DNA of 40,843 nt from Elusimicrobiota bacterium (GTDB taxonomy: Bacteria > Elusimicrobiota > Endomicrobiia > Endomicrobiales > Endomicrobiaceae): positions 1 to 40,843 of the forward strand of contig JAITSO010000027.1 in NCBI GenBank assembly GCA_031287735.1, given 5' to 3'. A model generated the notes under the pieces. That model saw only the letters and a list, made by a program, of their open reading frames with translations, was not told where the DNA came from and ran no database searches. A program made the translations under genes and the position numbers. Shown piece by piece: positions 32,488 through 40,843 of this stretch. How positions within the stretch are numbered: position 1 is the stretch's first letter; the number at the start of each line of letters is the position of its first letter.

Positions 32488-34992
32488 TTATTTTTGCCAT
32501 TCGGCAATTTTTTCAGAATATATTTCAGACAATCCTTCAGCTGCACTTTTATCTTTAGCTTCTGTCCAAATATGAAATAAAGCTTCATCAGGATCAGGAA
32601 CCAAAAGAACCCAGCCATTGCTTGTAAAAATTTTTACTCCGTCTATAAGCTCAGCTTTTTTATTTTTGGTTTCTTCGATTGCATTTCGCATAACTTGTCC
32701 TTTTTTGTCCCAAGAACAAGAAACAGTTTTGTGAACCACATCAAAATAAGGAATTTCATTGACAATTTGCCCTAGTGGTATATTTTCTTTTGAGAGCATT
32801 TCTATGGTTTTGCCTATAGAGTACATGGCATCAAACGAGTTTTGAAATTCAGGAAATATAAAACCTCCGCGTCCATCGCTTATAAAAACCACATTATTTA
32901 ACGCTGCCACAACATTTGCACTTTTTGAATTCATCGCAGTTCTTTTGACTGTAACATTGAATTTAGCTGCCATCTCGTCTATAACAGAAGAAATATTAAC
33001 CGGCACTGCTATGATGGCATTTTGAATTTTATTTGTTTTCATAACAAGGTAAGCCATTGCTGCCGCCGTTAGCTCATCGCTAAGAATTTTTCCTTTTTCA
33101 TCAACTAAAAAGAGCTTTTCGGCTCCGGAGTCTATTAAAAAACCGGCATCAGCTTTTAATGTGGAGACAATATCTGAAAGTTGGTTTAAAGAAGATGAAA
33201 ACTCCTCTAAAGACTTGGTTATTTTCGAAGGGTTTACGAAAGCATTTAAAGCAACCACATCTATATTAAGCTCTCCTAAAATCGCTGGGAAAACCATAGA
33301 CGCCGAAGAATTTGAGTAGTCTATAATTATTTTCTTTTTTGATTTTTTTATAACACTTTTGTTAATTGTTTTTAAATATCCACTCTTATAATAGTCTACA
33401 GCACGTGGTGGTATGACAATTTCTCCAACATTCTCCATATTCGCTCTTTTGAAGTCTTCTCTGAAAAAAAGTTGTTCAATGGCTTTTTCTTGACTTACGG
33501 ATATGTTGCCACCTGTAGAGTTAAAAAAATTTATATCTATAACACGTGGATTAAATGGTGATTGACGGACATGTATTGCTCCAAACTCGCCATCATTTCC
33601 TATTTCATAGCGAACAACTGGAATAGGCGAACTTCTCAAATCTCCAACTTTTACGCCTGCCGATAAAAGACCTGAAACAATACTTCTGGTTATCATTCTG
33701 GAAGCTTTATTATCATCTCTTGAAGTTAAAACATAAGCATCTTCACCTGCAAAAGCTCCATAAGCAGAACCAACTTTAGCTGCAAATTCCGGGGTTATTT
33801 CTATATTGCCAAGACCTGAAATTCCATAAGCGTTAAATAAAGCTTTATTCCATTTTTCACCCCAAACAAGACTGCTTGAAAGAATTGACCCGGCTTCTAC
33901 GGTTTTATGTGGCCAGATTCTCAAATTAGCTTTTATAGTTGCTCCTTTGCCGATTTTACTTTCGTCAGCTATAATTGACCCCACTTGCACTGCCACTCTA
34001 TCACCAATGTGAACAAACGATCCTATAACATTTTCTTTAAGACGTGTTTTTATTCCTACAGAAACGTTGTTCCATATAATGCTTCTTACCACTTCAGCGC
34101 CTGCTTTTATTACTGAACCAGAACCTATAACTGAATGGGATATTACCGCCTCGTCTTCTACCACAACATTATTGCCTAGCAAAACTTCTCCGTGGATAGA
34201 AACATTTTTGCCTATAGATACGTTTTCGCCAACGTTAAGCACTTTTCCGCCAACTTCAAATTTTTTACCGTCAATTTTAATTTTTACTTTACTGTCAAGA
34301 ACATCATAATGAGCAAATCTATATTCATCGTGGTTTCCTATATCTCTCCAATATCCTTCTGCGACATAACCATAAAGCGCTTGGTTGTTTTTAAGAAGCA
34401 AAGGGTACAAATCTTTTGAGAAATCAAAAGGTGTATTTTCAGGGATATATTCAAAAACTTCAGGTTCTAAAATATAAATTCCAGTATTTATTGTGTCTGA
34501 AAAGACTTCGCCCCACGAAGGTTTTTCTAAAAATCTTTCAACTTTTCCATTTTCAGCGGTAATCACCACGCCAAACTGCAAAGGATTACTTACTCTTGTA
34601 AGAACCATTGTCGCAACAGCTTTTTTTAATTTGTGAAATTCTACAGCTTTTGATAAATCAAAATCAGTCAAAACATCACCAGATATAACTACAAAGGTAT
34701 TGTTTATATTGGAGCTTGCAAAACGCACGCTGCCGGCAGTTCCTAGATCAGACTCCGGACGAAGATATTTTATATCTACGCCTAAGCTCTTCCCATCTTT
34801 AAAATATCCTGAGATCATTTCAGGTTGATAATACAGAAGCATTGTGATATCAGAAAAGTTGTATTTCTTTAAAAGATTTATGATGTGAAATAACATCGGG
34901 TTGTTTGCTACCGGTGCCATAGGTTTAGGAACCGTGCATGTGATAGGTCTAAGCCGCGTTCCAAACCCACCAGCCATAACAACTGCTTGCAT
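32488..34992 (-). CDS. Sugar-1-P nucleotidyltransferase/phosphomannomutase-like fusion
   Basis: This 834-residue protein has three parts. (1) A nucleotidyltransferase (residues about 1-235) starting MQAVVMAGGFGTRLRP with the KPM substrate motif. (2) A left-handed beta-helix of hexapeptide repeats (about 245-380). (3) A phosphomannomutase-like region (about 385-834). Similar fusions in cyanobacteria and actinobacteria are annotated as mannose-1-phosphate guanylyltransferase. In the third part the usual active-site TASHNP reads RQSPFNP, and the sugar-binding GEMSGH-type loop reads DGRGGFIFPE, so mutase activity is doubtful and the domain may be regulatory. The ATG at 34992 with GGGAG upstream is preferred to an upstream TTG. 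The 21-base spacing from the MBOAT gene suggests it supplies GDP-mannose or another activated sugar to that system. Confidence 0.85.
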   Translation of the reverse strand: MQAVVMAGGFGTRLRPITCTVPKPMAPVANNPMLFHIINLLKKYNFSDITMLLYYQPEMISGYFKDGKSLGVDIKYLRPESDLGTAGSVRFASSNINNTFVVISGDVLTDFDLSKAVEFHKLKKAVATMVLTRVSNPLQFGVVITAENGKVERFLEKPSWGEVFSDTINTGIYILEPEVFEYIPENTPFDFSKDLYPLLLKNNQALYGYVAEGYWRDIGNHDEYRFAHYDVLDSKVKIKIDGKKFEVGGKVLNVGENVSIGKNVSIHGEVLLGNNVVVEDEAVISHSVIGSGSVIKAGAEVVRSIIWNNVSVGIKTRLKENVIGSFVHIGDRVAVQVGSIIADESKIGKGATIKANLRIWPHKTVEAGSILSSSLVWGEKWNKALFNAYGISGLGNIEITPEFAAKVGSAYGAFAGEDAYVLTSRDDNKASRMITRSIVSGLLSAGVKVGDLRSSPIPVVRYEIGNDGEFGAIHVRQSPFNPRVIDINFFNSTGGNISVSQEKAIEQLFFREDFKRANMENVGEIVIPPRAVDYYKSGYLKTINKSVIKKSKKKIIIDYSNSSASMVFPAILGELNIDVVALNAFVNPSKITKSLEEFSSSLNQLSDIVSTLKADAGFLIDSGAEKLFLVDEKGKILSDELTAAAMAYLVMKTNKIQNAIIAVPVNISSVIDEMAAKFNVTVKRTAMNSKSANVVAALNNVVFISDGRGGFIFPEFQNSFDAMYSIGKTIEMLSKENIPLGQIVNEIPYFDVVHKTVSCSWDKKGQVMRNAIEETKNKKAELIDGVKIFTSNGWVLLVPDPDEALFHIWTEAKDKSAAEGLSEIYSEKIAEWQK

Positions 34993-35156
34993 AAAATTCT
35001 CCCAGTATATATTTGCGACTTTGTCTTGCAAAACTCGGGCGGATTCTATTAAATGCGGCGAACTAAATCAAAATGGTGGCGTTTTTATGGCACCGTTATC
35101 CTTGTTTTTGTGCAAACAACTGTTTAAAATAGGTTTTGCGTGAAATTTCTTATGAT

Positions 35157-35184
35157 TTGGTGAAATTTAAAATGTATGTAGAAT
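35157..35184 (+). promoter_or_regulatory. Possible promoter of purN
   Basis: TAGAAT (35179-35184, five of six bases of the -10 consensus) is preceded after 16 bases by a weak -35-like TTGGTG (35157-35162). The start site would be near 35191, about 35 bases before the purN ATG. Low confidence because of the poor -35 box. Confidence 0.3.
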
Positions 35185-35225
35185 AATCAGTTTTTGTTAG
35201 AATTATAGCTGAGAGGTCAAAAATT

Positions 35226-35813
35226 ATGAAAAAACTTGCAGTTTTAGTTTCAGGGAATGGTTCTAATTTACAAGCTATTATAGATAGCACAAAATGTGGA
35301 ATTTTAAAAAATATGGCAAAAGTTTGCCTGGTTGTTTCAAACAATGCAAATGCTTATGCTTTAGAAAGAGCTAGAAATGAAGCTATCAAAAATTTATATA
35401 TAAAATGGAGAGCATTTGAAGACGACAGTTTTTTTGATAGAGAAATTTTGAAGCAGTTTCAGAATTTGAAAATAGATATCATTTGCCTTGCTGGTTTTAA
35501 TAGGATTTTAGGAAAATCGGTTGTTAAGATATTTGATGGGAAAATTCTAAATATTCACCCGTCTTTGCTTCCAAAATTTGGTGGAAAAGGAATGTACGGG
35601 CGTTTTGTTCATGAAGCTGTCATACAAGCTGGGGAAAAAAAATCTGGGTCGACAGTTCATTTTGTGGATGAAAATTATGATACTGGTAAAATTATTATTC
35701 AAGAAGCTATTGACGTTTTGCCGGAGTATACGCCAAATATTCTTGCCAAAAAAGTTTTGGAAATTGAGCATAAAATATACCCCAAAGCTATAAAAAAAAT
35801 TATAGAGAATTAG
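35226..35813 (+). CDS. purN: Phosphoribosylglycinamide formyltransferase (PurN)
   Basis: This 195-residue enzyme transfers a formyl group from 10-formyl-tetrahydrofolate to GAR in purine synthesis. The phosphate-binding VSGNGSNLQAI is at residues 8-18, the catalytic N109 and H111 lie in ILNIHPSLLPKF, and the catalytic aspartate is in VDENYDTGKI. These match the E. coli enzyme's essential N106, H108 and D144. The length is normal (E. coli 212). The ATG has GAGAGG upstream. It stands alone, divergent from the nucleotidyltransferase fusion, with no other purine genes adjacent. guaB is also isolated in this window. Confidence 0.97.
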   Translation: MKKLAVLVSGNGSNLQAIIDSTKCGILKNMAKVCLVVSNNANAYALERARNEAIKNLYIKWRAFEDDSFFDREILKQFQNLKIDIICLAGFNRILGKSVVKIFDGKILNIHPSLLPKFGGKGMYGRFVHEAVIQAGEKKSGSTVHFVDENYDTGKIIIQEAIDVLPEYTPNILAKKVLEIEHKIYPKAIKKIIEN

Positions 35814-35922
35814 CTATTTTTTGGTTTTTTAGTGTTGAAATAGTTTTTTGTGTGTCATGTTTTGATTATTGTAATTCGTGCATTTTGTCCATGATTTTGA
35901 GCAATTTTTTGCGAAAATATTT

Positions 35923-35951
35923 TTGATTAAAACGCAGGATTTTAGTATTAT
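35923..35951 (+). promoter_or_regulatory. Promoter of the ROK kinase-lptD operon
   Basis: TTGATT (35923-35928) and TATTAT (35946-35951) are good -35 and -10 boxes with exactly 17 bases between them. Transcription would start near 35958, about 60 bases before the ATG at 36017. This is one of the clearest sigma-70-type promoters in the window and lies in a 203-base gap with no gene. Confidence 0.6.
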
Positions 35952-36016
35952 CACGTTCCACTTACTTATTGCTTTATCTAAAAAAATTTAAAAAAAGTTA
36001 ACAAAAGAGGTTAAGA

Positions 36017-36961
36017 ATGGCTGAAAAACTTTATCTTGGCGTGGATATGGGCGGCACGCATATAAAAATAGCCGCTGTATTAGATAATGGAAACATTGTA
36101 GAAGAGATTGCAATTGATACAGACACAGCTGCTGATCCTAAAGCTGTGGTTAAAGAAGTGATTCAAGCTGCTAAAAAGTTTAAAACTTTTAGCGAAATTG
36201 AAAATATAGGTGTGGGAATTGCAGGTGACATTGAATATAAAACAGGTTTTGTACGGTTTTCGCCCAATCTTCCTAAATGGAAAAATGTGCAATTGAAAAA
36301 GCTTTTTGAACAATTAACACATAAAAAAACTTTAATAGATAATGATGCCAATACTGCTGCAATTGGAGCTTTTTGGCTTGATGATAAAGGAAAATCTGAA
36401 AGTTTAATTTGTGTTACACTTGGAACCGGCGTGGGTGGAGGAATAATTATCAATAAAAAACTCTATCACGGAGCTAGTGGTGCTGCTGGCGAGATAGGAC
36501 ATATTACCATTGATTTAGATGGACAAAAATGCAACTGTTCAAACCGTGGATGCATAGAAACTTTTGTCGGTGCGAAGTATCTTGTAAATTCAGTCAAAGC
36601 AGAGCTTAAAAAAAGCAAATCGGTAACTATAGACAAACTGACCAACAAAAACCATTTACTCATTACTCCAGAGATTTTGTTTAACGCTGCAAATTTAGGA
36701 GATAAAATTTCAAAAGATGCTTGGAAAAAAGCAGGCATAAAACTTGGAGCTTTTCTTTCCATAATTTTAAATTTTTTTAACCCAGAAACTATAATTTTTT
36801 GCGGCGGTATCAGCTGTGCTCATAAGTTTTTTTTAAAAATTGCTGTTAAGGAAGCCCAGAAAAGAGCTTTTCAATCGGCACTAAAAGCTTGCGAAATTAA
36901 AGTTTCCAAATATGGAAATAAGCTTGGAGTTGTTGGAGCCGCGATGCTTTCAAAACAGTAA
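36017..36961 (+). CDS. ROK-family sugar kinase (probable glucokinase)
   Basis: This 314-residue protein phosphorylates a hexose, most likely glucose, with ATP. It has the ATP-binding GVDMGGTHIKIA at residues 7-18, the substrate-binding LIDNDAN (catalytic D), TLGTGVGGG, and the ROK zinc motif EIGHITID...CNCSNRGCIE (GHxxx...CxCGxxGCxE, with one G to S change at CNCS-N). Length and layout match bacterial ROK glucokinases, although N-acetylglucosamine or N-acetylmannosamine kinases cannot be excluded. An AGAGG-like site precedes the ATG. The lptD gene starts six bases after this gene, so they share the promoter at 35923. Confidence 0.9.
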   Translation: MAEKLYLGVDMGGTHIKIAAVLDNGNIVEEIAIDTDTAADPKAVVKEVIQAAKKFKTFSEIENIGVGIAGDIEYKTGFVRFSPNLPKWKNVQLKKLFEQLTHKKTLIDNDANTAAIGAFWLDDKGKSESLICVTLGTGVGGGIIINKKLYHGASGAAGEIGHITIDLDGQKCNCSNRGCIETFVGAKYLVNSVKAELKKSKSVTIDKLTNKNHLLITPEILFNAANLGDKISKDAWKKAGIKLGAFLSIILNFFNPETIIFCGGISCAHKFFLKIAVKEAQKRAFQSALKACEIKVSKYGNKLGVVGAAMLSKQ

Positions 36962-36967
36962 TTTTAA

Positions 36968-38995
36968 ATGAAATTTTTTTTTCTAAAAGTTTTTTTTCCC
37001 AGTGTTTTTATTTTCTGTTTTTCAGTTGTTTCTGCTCATGAAATAGACATTAATGCTCAATATCTTGAATACGATGAAAACTGCGGGTCAATTTTTGCAA
37101 GGGATAGCGTAATTCTCCAATGGGAAAATAAAAAAATTTATGCCGATTATGTTGAATTTGTTCTTCAAAACAAAACAATGAAGGCTTTTGGCAATGTGAA
37201 AATAGAAGAAGACGGCAATATTATATTTGCAGATAGGATATTTTATAATTATGACGAAAAACACGGCGATATTGACGAAGCAGCAGTTTGTTCTAGCTTG
37301 GCTTTTATCCGTTCGCAACAGTTAAGAGGCGAAAGTAAAAATGTCTATAAAATGAAAAATACTGGCATTTCAAATTGCGATTTAGACGAACCACACGTTT
37401 GCTTTAAAGCTAAAAGCGGAAGACTTGCCATAGATGAGAGAATTACAATTTACAACCCCGTATTGTTTATCGGAAAAATCCCTGTTTTTTACCTACCGTT
37501 TTTTACGAAATCGCTTAAAGGTGGAAAAAGTTTTGGAAATTTAGATATAGAATTTGAACCCGGTTATACAAACGAGGGTGGGTTATCTTTAAAAACAACT
37601 TTAAAATATCCTATTACTAAAGAACTTGGAGTTAACGCAGTTTATGATTATTTAGGAACACGCGGCAATGGTTATGGAACCGAGCTTAACTATCATAGCA
37701 ACGGTATTTCCGGCAATCTTTATGCTTATACGATAAGAGACAAGATTGCTCAGATGCAACGTTGGAGTATTCGTCCTTATTTTTGGCAAAGAATTGGGAA
37801 GTGGACTGTACGCTCGCAAGGCGAATTTATGAGCGATAGTAAATTCAACAATTATTATAATGACAGTTGGGAACGCGTCGCAAATATCTTAAATTCTTAC
37901 GCTTCAATCTCAAGACAGGATTCATCTGGAAATTTAACAATATCAGCACAACGTTATGACGCCTACGATGCTAATAAACAAAAATATACTCTGGACTCTC
38001 AAACTTTACCAACAATAACTTATAGTTCTTATTCTAAAAAGCTTCTTGCAGGTATAACTGGCAGTTTTAATTTTAACTACAACCGTATGTATCAACAATC
38101 AGCAGGTGGTGATTATAAAAATAGCGGAAATTTCAGCTACTCTCTTATGAAAGATTTTAAAATCGCAAAACGTTTGACCTTAAAACCTTCATTAGCATTT
38201 AATGAAACATGGTCTGATAGGGATGAAGTAAATTTAGGTGATATTTTTAATGCGTACTACACTGGTTCACTAAATTCAAGATTTAGAGCGACAAGCTGGG
38301 TAGATTGGAACGTAAACTATTCAATTTCTGCACGTTCAAAAAAAAATTCTCTTTACCTCGATAATTTGGCAAACGATTACGGAATAAGCCAAAATGCTGT
38401 TTCTTTTTCTAATTCTATGTATATAGGTGAAAGGACTTCTATGCGAAATTCTTTTTCCTATAGTTTTTTGCAAAATAGAACTGATGAAATTTCACAAGAA
38501 AAAAAGTGGTCGCCAGTAGTTACAGAAATTATTTGGACACCTAAATATTATATAACAGCTTACATCAGGCAGTCTCAAAGTGTAGTTCCTGTTAAATTCA
38601 ACGCTTTCCAAGTAGATGTCCAAATTGGCGAACTTGAAAAATTTTATTTCAATTTTGGTTCTTTTTACCAAAATTACGATACAGACTTAACAATTTCTGC
38701 ACGTTCAAAAGAAATCGACAATAATTTTGGGATAGGTTTATGGTTAACGCCAAAATGGCGTTTTGATTATGACATAAGAACAACTATGTCTTTTGATAAA
38801 ACTTACATAAGAATGAGCGAACAAGAGTTTAAACTCTACAGAGATTTACACTGCTATAATCTAGGCATAAAATGGACTATAAAAAACGGTTATAGTTCTT
38901 TCTTCTTGAAATTTGATTTGAAAACAAATATGCCTTTTGACAGAACAAAAAAGAACTTTGATAGTTCAGAGGCAATATTTTACCCTTGGCGTTAA
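36968..38995 (+). CDS. lptD: LPS-assembly outer-membrane protein LptD
   Basis: This 675-residue protein has a signal peptide (residues 1-24, cleavage after VSA). An OstA/LptA-type jelly-roll (about 25-150) carries the repeated A-x-x-IxYDE...GNVKIEEDG...ADRIFYNYDE pattern. A long C-terminal beta-barrel region follows, opened by the conserved stretch around PVFYLPFF. LptD inserts LPS into the outer leaflet of the outer membrane with LptE. Its presence, together with LptG/F at 7989-9074, shows that this organism exports LPS or a related glycolipid. The cysteines in the N-terminal part (C37, then several between 100 and 140) could form the disulphides known in E. coli LptD, though the pattern differs. 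It sits in an operon with the ROK kinase. Confidence 0.92.
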   Translation: MKFFFLKVFFPSVFIFCFSVVSAHEIDINAQYLEYDENCGSIFARDSVILQWENKKIYADYVEFVLQNKTMKAFGNVKIEEDGNIIFADRIFYNYDEKHGDIDEAAVCSSLAFIRSQQLRGESKNVYKMKNTGISNCDLDEPHVCFKAKSGRLAIDERITIYNPVLFIGKIPVFYLPFFTKSLKGGKSFGNLDIEFEPGYTNEGGLSLKTTLKYPITKELGVNAVYDYLGTRGNGYGTELNYHSNGISGNLYAYTIRDKIAQMQRWSIRPYFWQRIGKWTVRSQGEFMSDSKFNNYYNDSWERVANILNSYASISRQDSSGNLTISAQRYDAYDANKQKYTLDSQTLPTITYSSYSKKLLAGITGSFNFNYNRMYQQSAGGDYKNSGNFSYSLMKDFKIAKRLTLKPSLAFNETWSDRDEVNLGDIFNAYYTGSLNSRFRATSWVDWNVNYSISARSKKNSLYLDNLANDYGISQNAVSFSNSMYIGERTSMRNSFSYSFLQNRTDEISQEKKWSPVVTEIIWTPKYYITAYIRQSQSVVPVKFNAFQVDVQIGELEKFYFNFGSFYQNYDTDLTISARSKEIDNNFGIGLWLTPKWRFDYDIRTTMSFDKTYIRMSEQEFKLYRDLHCYNLGIKWTIKNGYSSFFLKFDLKTNMPFDRTKKNFDSSEAIFYPWR

Positions 38996-39066
38996 CTGCA
39001 AGGTTGGGTAGTTTTACGTTTACGATATTGTAGGAAGTTATAAAAAGTATAATTTTGGAGGTTTTT

Positions 39067-40224
39067 ATGTTGAGATTTTCAACGGCAGGCGAGTCCCATG
39101 GAAAAGGACTTATAGCTTTTATCGAAGGAATTCCTGCAGGTCTTAAAGTAGATATTGAAGAAATTAATTCAGAACTTGCAAGGCGGCAAAGAGGTTTTGG
39201 CAGAGGACAGAGAATGAAAATTGAAACTGACACAGCAGAAATTATTTCAGGTGTTCGTCATAAAAGGACACTGGGATCGCCTATAACATTATTTATTGAG
39301 AACAAAGATTTTCAAAATTGGATTCCAGCAATGTCGCCTATATTAGATGAAGTAAGCAAAAATTCACTGACAAACCCCCGCCCGGGTCATGCGGATTTAG
39401 CAGGGCTTATGAAATATGGAGTTAAGGATTTTAGAGATATATTAGAAAGAGCATCAGCTAGAGAAACGGCAGCAAAAGTTGCTATTGGAGCAGTATGTAA
39501 GATTTTTTTGAAAGAATTTGGGATAAATGTGCGTTCTTTTATTTTGCAAATCGGAAATGTGACGGCAAAAATTAAATCTTTTGATGGCGAAAAAATTTGG
39601 TGCGATACAGAAAGTTCTGTGGTTAGGTGTCCTGATAAAGCAGCTGAAAAAGAAATGATAAAACTTATAGAAAAAGCCGCTTCAAATGGCGATACACTTG
39701 GCGGCAAACTTGCAATTTTAGTGAGCAATGTTGTGGCAGGTCTTGGCAGCCACACTCAATGGGATTTGAAGCTTGATGGAAAGCTTGCCCAGAGTTTGAT
39801 AGCAATTCAAGCGTTTAAGTCAGTAGAATTTGGAGAAGGCACAAATTTTGCCGAACTTCCCGGTTCTTTAGCTCATGATGAGATTTTTCATGATAAAAAA
39901 AATGGTTTTTACAGAAAAACTAATCATGCAGGTGGCATAGAAGGCGGTATGACAAATGGCGAACCTATTTTTATTACTTGCGTGCTAAAACCCATTCCTT
40001 CGCTTGTTCGACCTTTGCGTTCTGTAGATATTTTCACAAAAAAACCTGTAAAAGCTGAAGCCGTGCGAAGCGATATTTGTGTGGTTCCCGCAGCTGGAAT
40101 TGTAGCTGAAGCTGCAGTTTCAATAGAAATTGCAAAAGCTCTAATAGAACAATTTGGGCCAGTTTGCATGAAAGATATAAAGAATAATTACAATTTATAC
40201 GTCAAAAGAATTAAAAATATATGA
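39067..40224 (+). CDS. aroC: Chorismate synthase
   Basis: This 385-residue FMN-dependent enzyme makes chorismate from EPSP, the last shikimate-pathway step. Signature stretches are FSTAGESHG at residues 4-12, RRQRGFGRGQRM, PRPGHADLAG, SARETAAKVAIG and GGIEGGMTNGEP. The ATG at 39067 is chosen over an upstream TTG at 39055 because GGAGG (39057-39061) is ideally spaced before it and MLRFSTAGESHG is the normal start of the family. Its stop overlaps the start of aroK by four bases (ATGA), so the two are translationally coupled. Confidence 0.98.
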   Translation: MLRFSTAGESHGKGLIAFIEGIPAGLKVDIEEINSELARRQRGFGRGQRMKIETDTAEIISGVRHKRTLGSPITLFIENKDFQNWIPAMSPILDEVSKNSLTNPRPGHADLAGLMKYGVKDFRDILERASARETAAKVAIGAVCKIFLKEFGINVRSFILQIGNVTAKIKSFDGEKIWCDTESSVVRCPDKAAEKEMIKLIEKAASNGDTLGGKLAILVSNVVAGLGSHTQWDLKLDGKLAQSLIAIQAFKSVEFGEGTNFAELPGSLAHDEIFHDKKNGFYRKTNHAGGIEGGMTNGEPIFITCVLKPIPSLVRPLRSVDIFTKKPVKAEAVRSDICVVPAAGIVAEAAVSIEIAKALIEQFGPVCMKDIKNNYNLYVKRIKNI

Positions 40225-40751
40225 ATTTTATTTTAACCGGTTTTATGGGAACTGGGAAAACAAAAACCGGGCAAATTATTGCCGATAAGTTAAAATTTCA
40301 ATTTATAGATACAGATTCATTAGTAGAGTCAAAAGTTAAACTCTCTATAGGTGAAATTTTTGAGAATTTAGGTGAAAAATTTTTTAGAGAGTTGGAAAGC
40401 GAAATCATAAAAGATATGTCACAAAAGGACAGACTGGTTATTTCTTGCGGAGGTGGAGCCGTTTTGGATTTTCAAAATATAAAAAATTTGCACAAAAATG
40501 GAGTAATAATAAATTTAAAAGCTACCAGCGAAACTATTTTTGAAAGATTAAAAGATGACAACACTAGACCGCTTTTGAAATGTCAAAATCCATTAGAAAA
40601 AATCAAGGAACTTTTAAGCGTTCGAAAACTAGCTTATGAAAATTGTGATCTATCTTTTAGTACCGATTTTTTAACAGAAGCAGAAACTGCTGAAATAATA
40701 ATAGAAAAAATTAAGTTTTTGTACCTTAATTTGTTTGAATCTATAAAATAA
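40221..40751 (+). CDS. aroK: Shikimate kinase
   Basis: This 176-residue enzyme phosphorylates shikimate at the 3-position using ATP. The Walker A is GFMGTGKTKTG at residues 7-17, the shikimate-binding aspartate pair is in DTDSLVE, the R-E-x-E segment (FFRELESEII) is intact, CGGGAVLD is the Walker B-like/substrate motif, and RPLLK is the adenine/lid arginine region. It overlaps aroC by four bases. The order aroC-aroK suggests a shikimate-pathway operon that may continue beyond the window (aroB or aroQ are common next genes). Confidence 0.96.
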   Translation: MNFILTGFMGTGKTKTGQIIADKLKFQFIDTDSLVESKVKLSIGEIFENLGEKFFRELESEIIKDMSQKDRLVISCGGGAVLDFQNIKNLHKNGVIINLKATSETIFERLKDDNTRPLLKCQNPLEKIKELLSVRKLAYENCDLSFSTDFLTEAETAEIIIEKIKFLYLNLFESIK

Positions 40752-40843
40752 GGCGTTTATATGTTGTATGGTTGGAAACAACAAAATTCAGTCAAAATGG
40801 TAACTTTTGTAAATGGTTTTTGAAAAATTCAATATTTGTGTTA
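40752..40843. other. Window end; no gene recognised
   Basis: After aroK there is an ATG at 40761 opening a 20-codon ORF that ends at a TGA before the window edge. It has an AAGG-like upstream site but no recognisable sequence and is probably not a gene. The next shikimate gene, if any, would begin beyond 40843. Confidence 0.4.

Noticed and set aside
35004-35031. TTGCAA-16-TATACT promoter-like pair before the nucleotidyltransferase fusion
   Set aside because: The start site would fall at about 34997, removing the GGGAG ribosome-binding site needed for the ATG at 34992. The true promoter is probably further upstream.
40761-40823. 20-codon ORF after aroK
   Set aside because: Too short, no similarity, and terminated before the window edge; probably chance.

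Overview
The window is a low-GC stretch of a bacterial chromosome from a Gram-negative-type (two-membrane) organism. It encodes the LPS transport proteins LptD and LptG/F, a polymorphic-repeat autotransporter, an O-antigen ligase/polymerase-like protein and many exported proteins. TGA is used as an ordinary stop, and both tRNAs lack an encoded CCA. Low GC, an outer membrane, SpoVG-like domains and large exported proteins of no known family fit Elusimicrobiota (for example Endomicrobium relatives from insect guts). This is an inference, because no rRNA or other decisive marker lies here. There is no phage, insertion sequence or CRISPR array.

Layout. (1) 293-4684 (+): a compact signalling cluster holding a two-TM sensor-like protein, an exported protein made of two SpoVG-like units, and two membrane GAF-GGDEF diguanylate cyclases. 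(2) 5064-19315 (-): a long single-strand block. It holds uvrA; lptG/F coupled to an LtaS-type sulfatase-fold transferase; a phosphoesterase and a ParB-domain protein; tRNA-Leu(TAA); guaB; a small LA_2272-type surface-repeat protein; a DUF2779 nuclease-like protein; and a large secreted protein. An orphan promoter plus terminator on the opposite strand at 14578-14689 suggests an unannotated small RNA of about 75 nt. (3) 19594-21889 (+): a metal-resistance unit with a 22-bp perfect palindromic operator, an ArsR/SmtB-type sensor with two classical metal sites, and a Zn/Cd/Pb P1B-ATPase. (4) 21968-23879 (-): a Wzy/WaaL-like protein with C-terminal TPRs, and tRNA-Thr(TGT). (5) 24199-29343 (+): a Pmp-repeat autotransporter fused to an OmpA peptidoglycan-binding domain, then a ComM-like AAA+ protein and a one-domain MazG. 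(6) 29390-34992 (-): a glycan-modification and sugar-nucleotide cluster with an SGNH-like protein, an MBOAT acyltransferase and a sugar-1-P nucleotidyltransferase/phosphomannomutase-like fusion. (7) 35226 to the end (+): purN, a ROK kinase with lptD, then aroC and aroK.

Taken together, much of the window builds or decorates the cell envelope (LptD, LptG/F, LtaS-like, Wzy-like, MBOAT/SGNH, the nucleotidyltransferase fusion, autotransporter-OmpA), with housekeeping genes in between. The most unusual items are the exported double SpoVG-like protein embedded in a c-di-GMP cluster, the autotransporter-OmpA fusion, and the candidate small RNA at 14613-14689.
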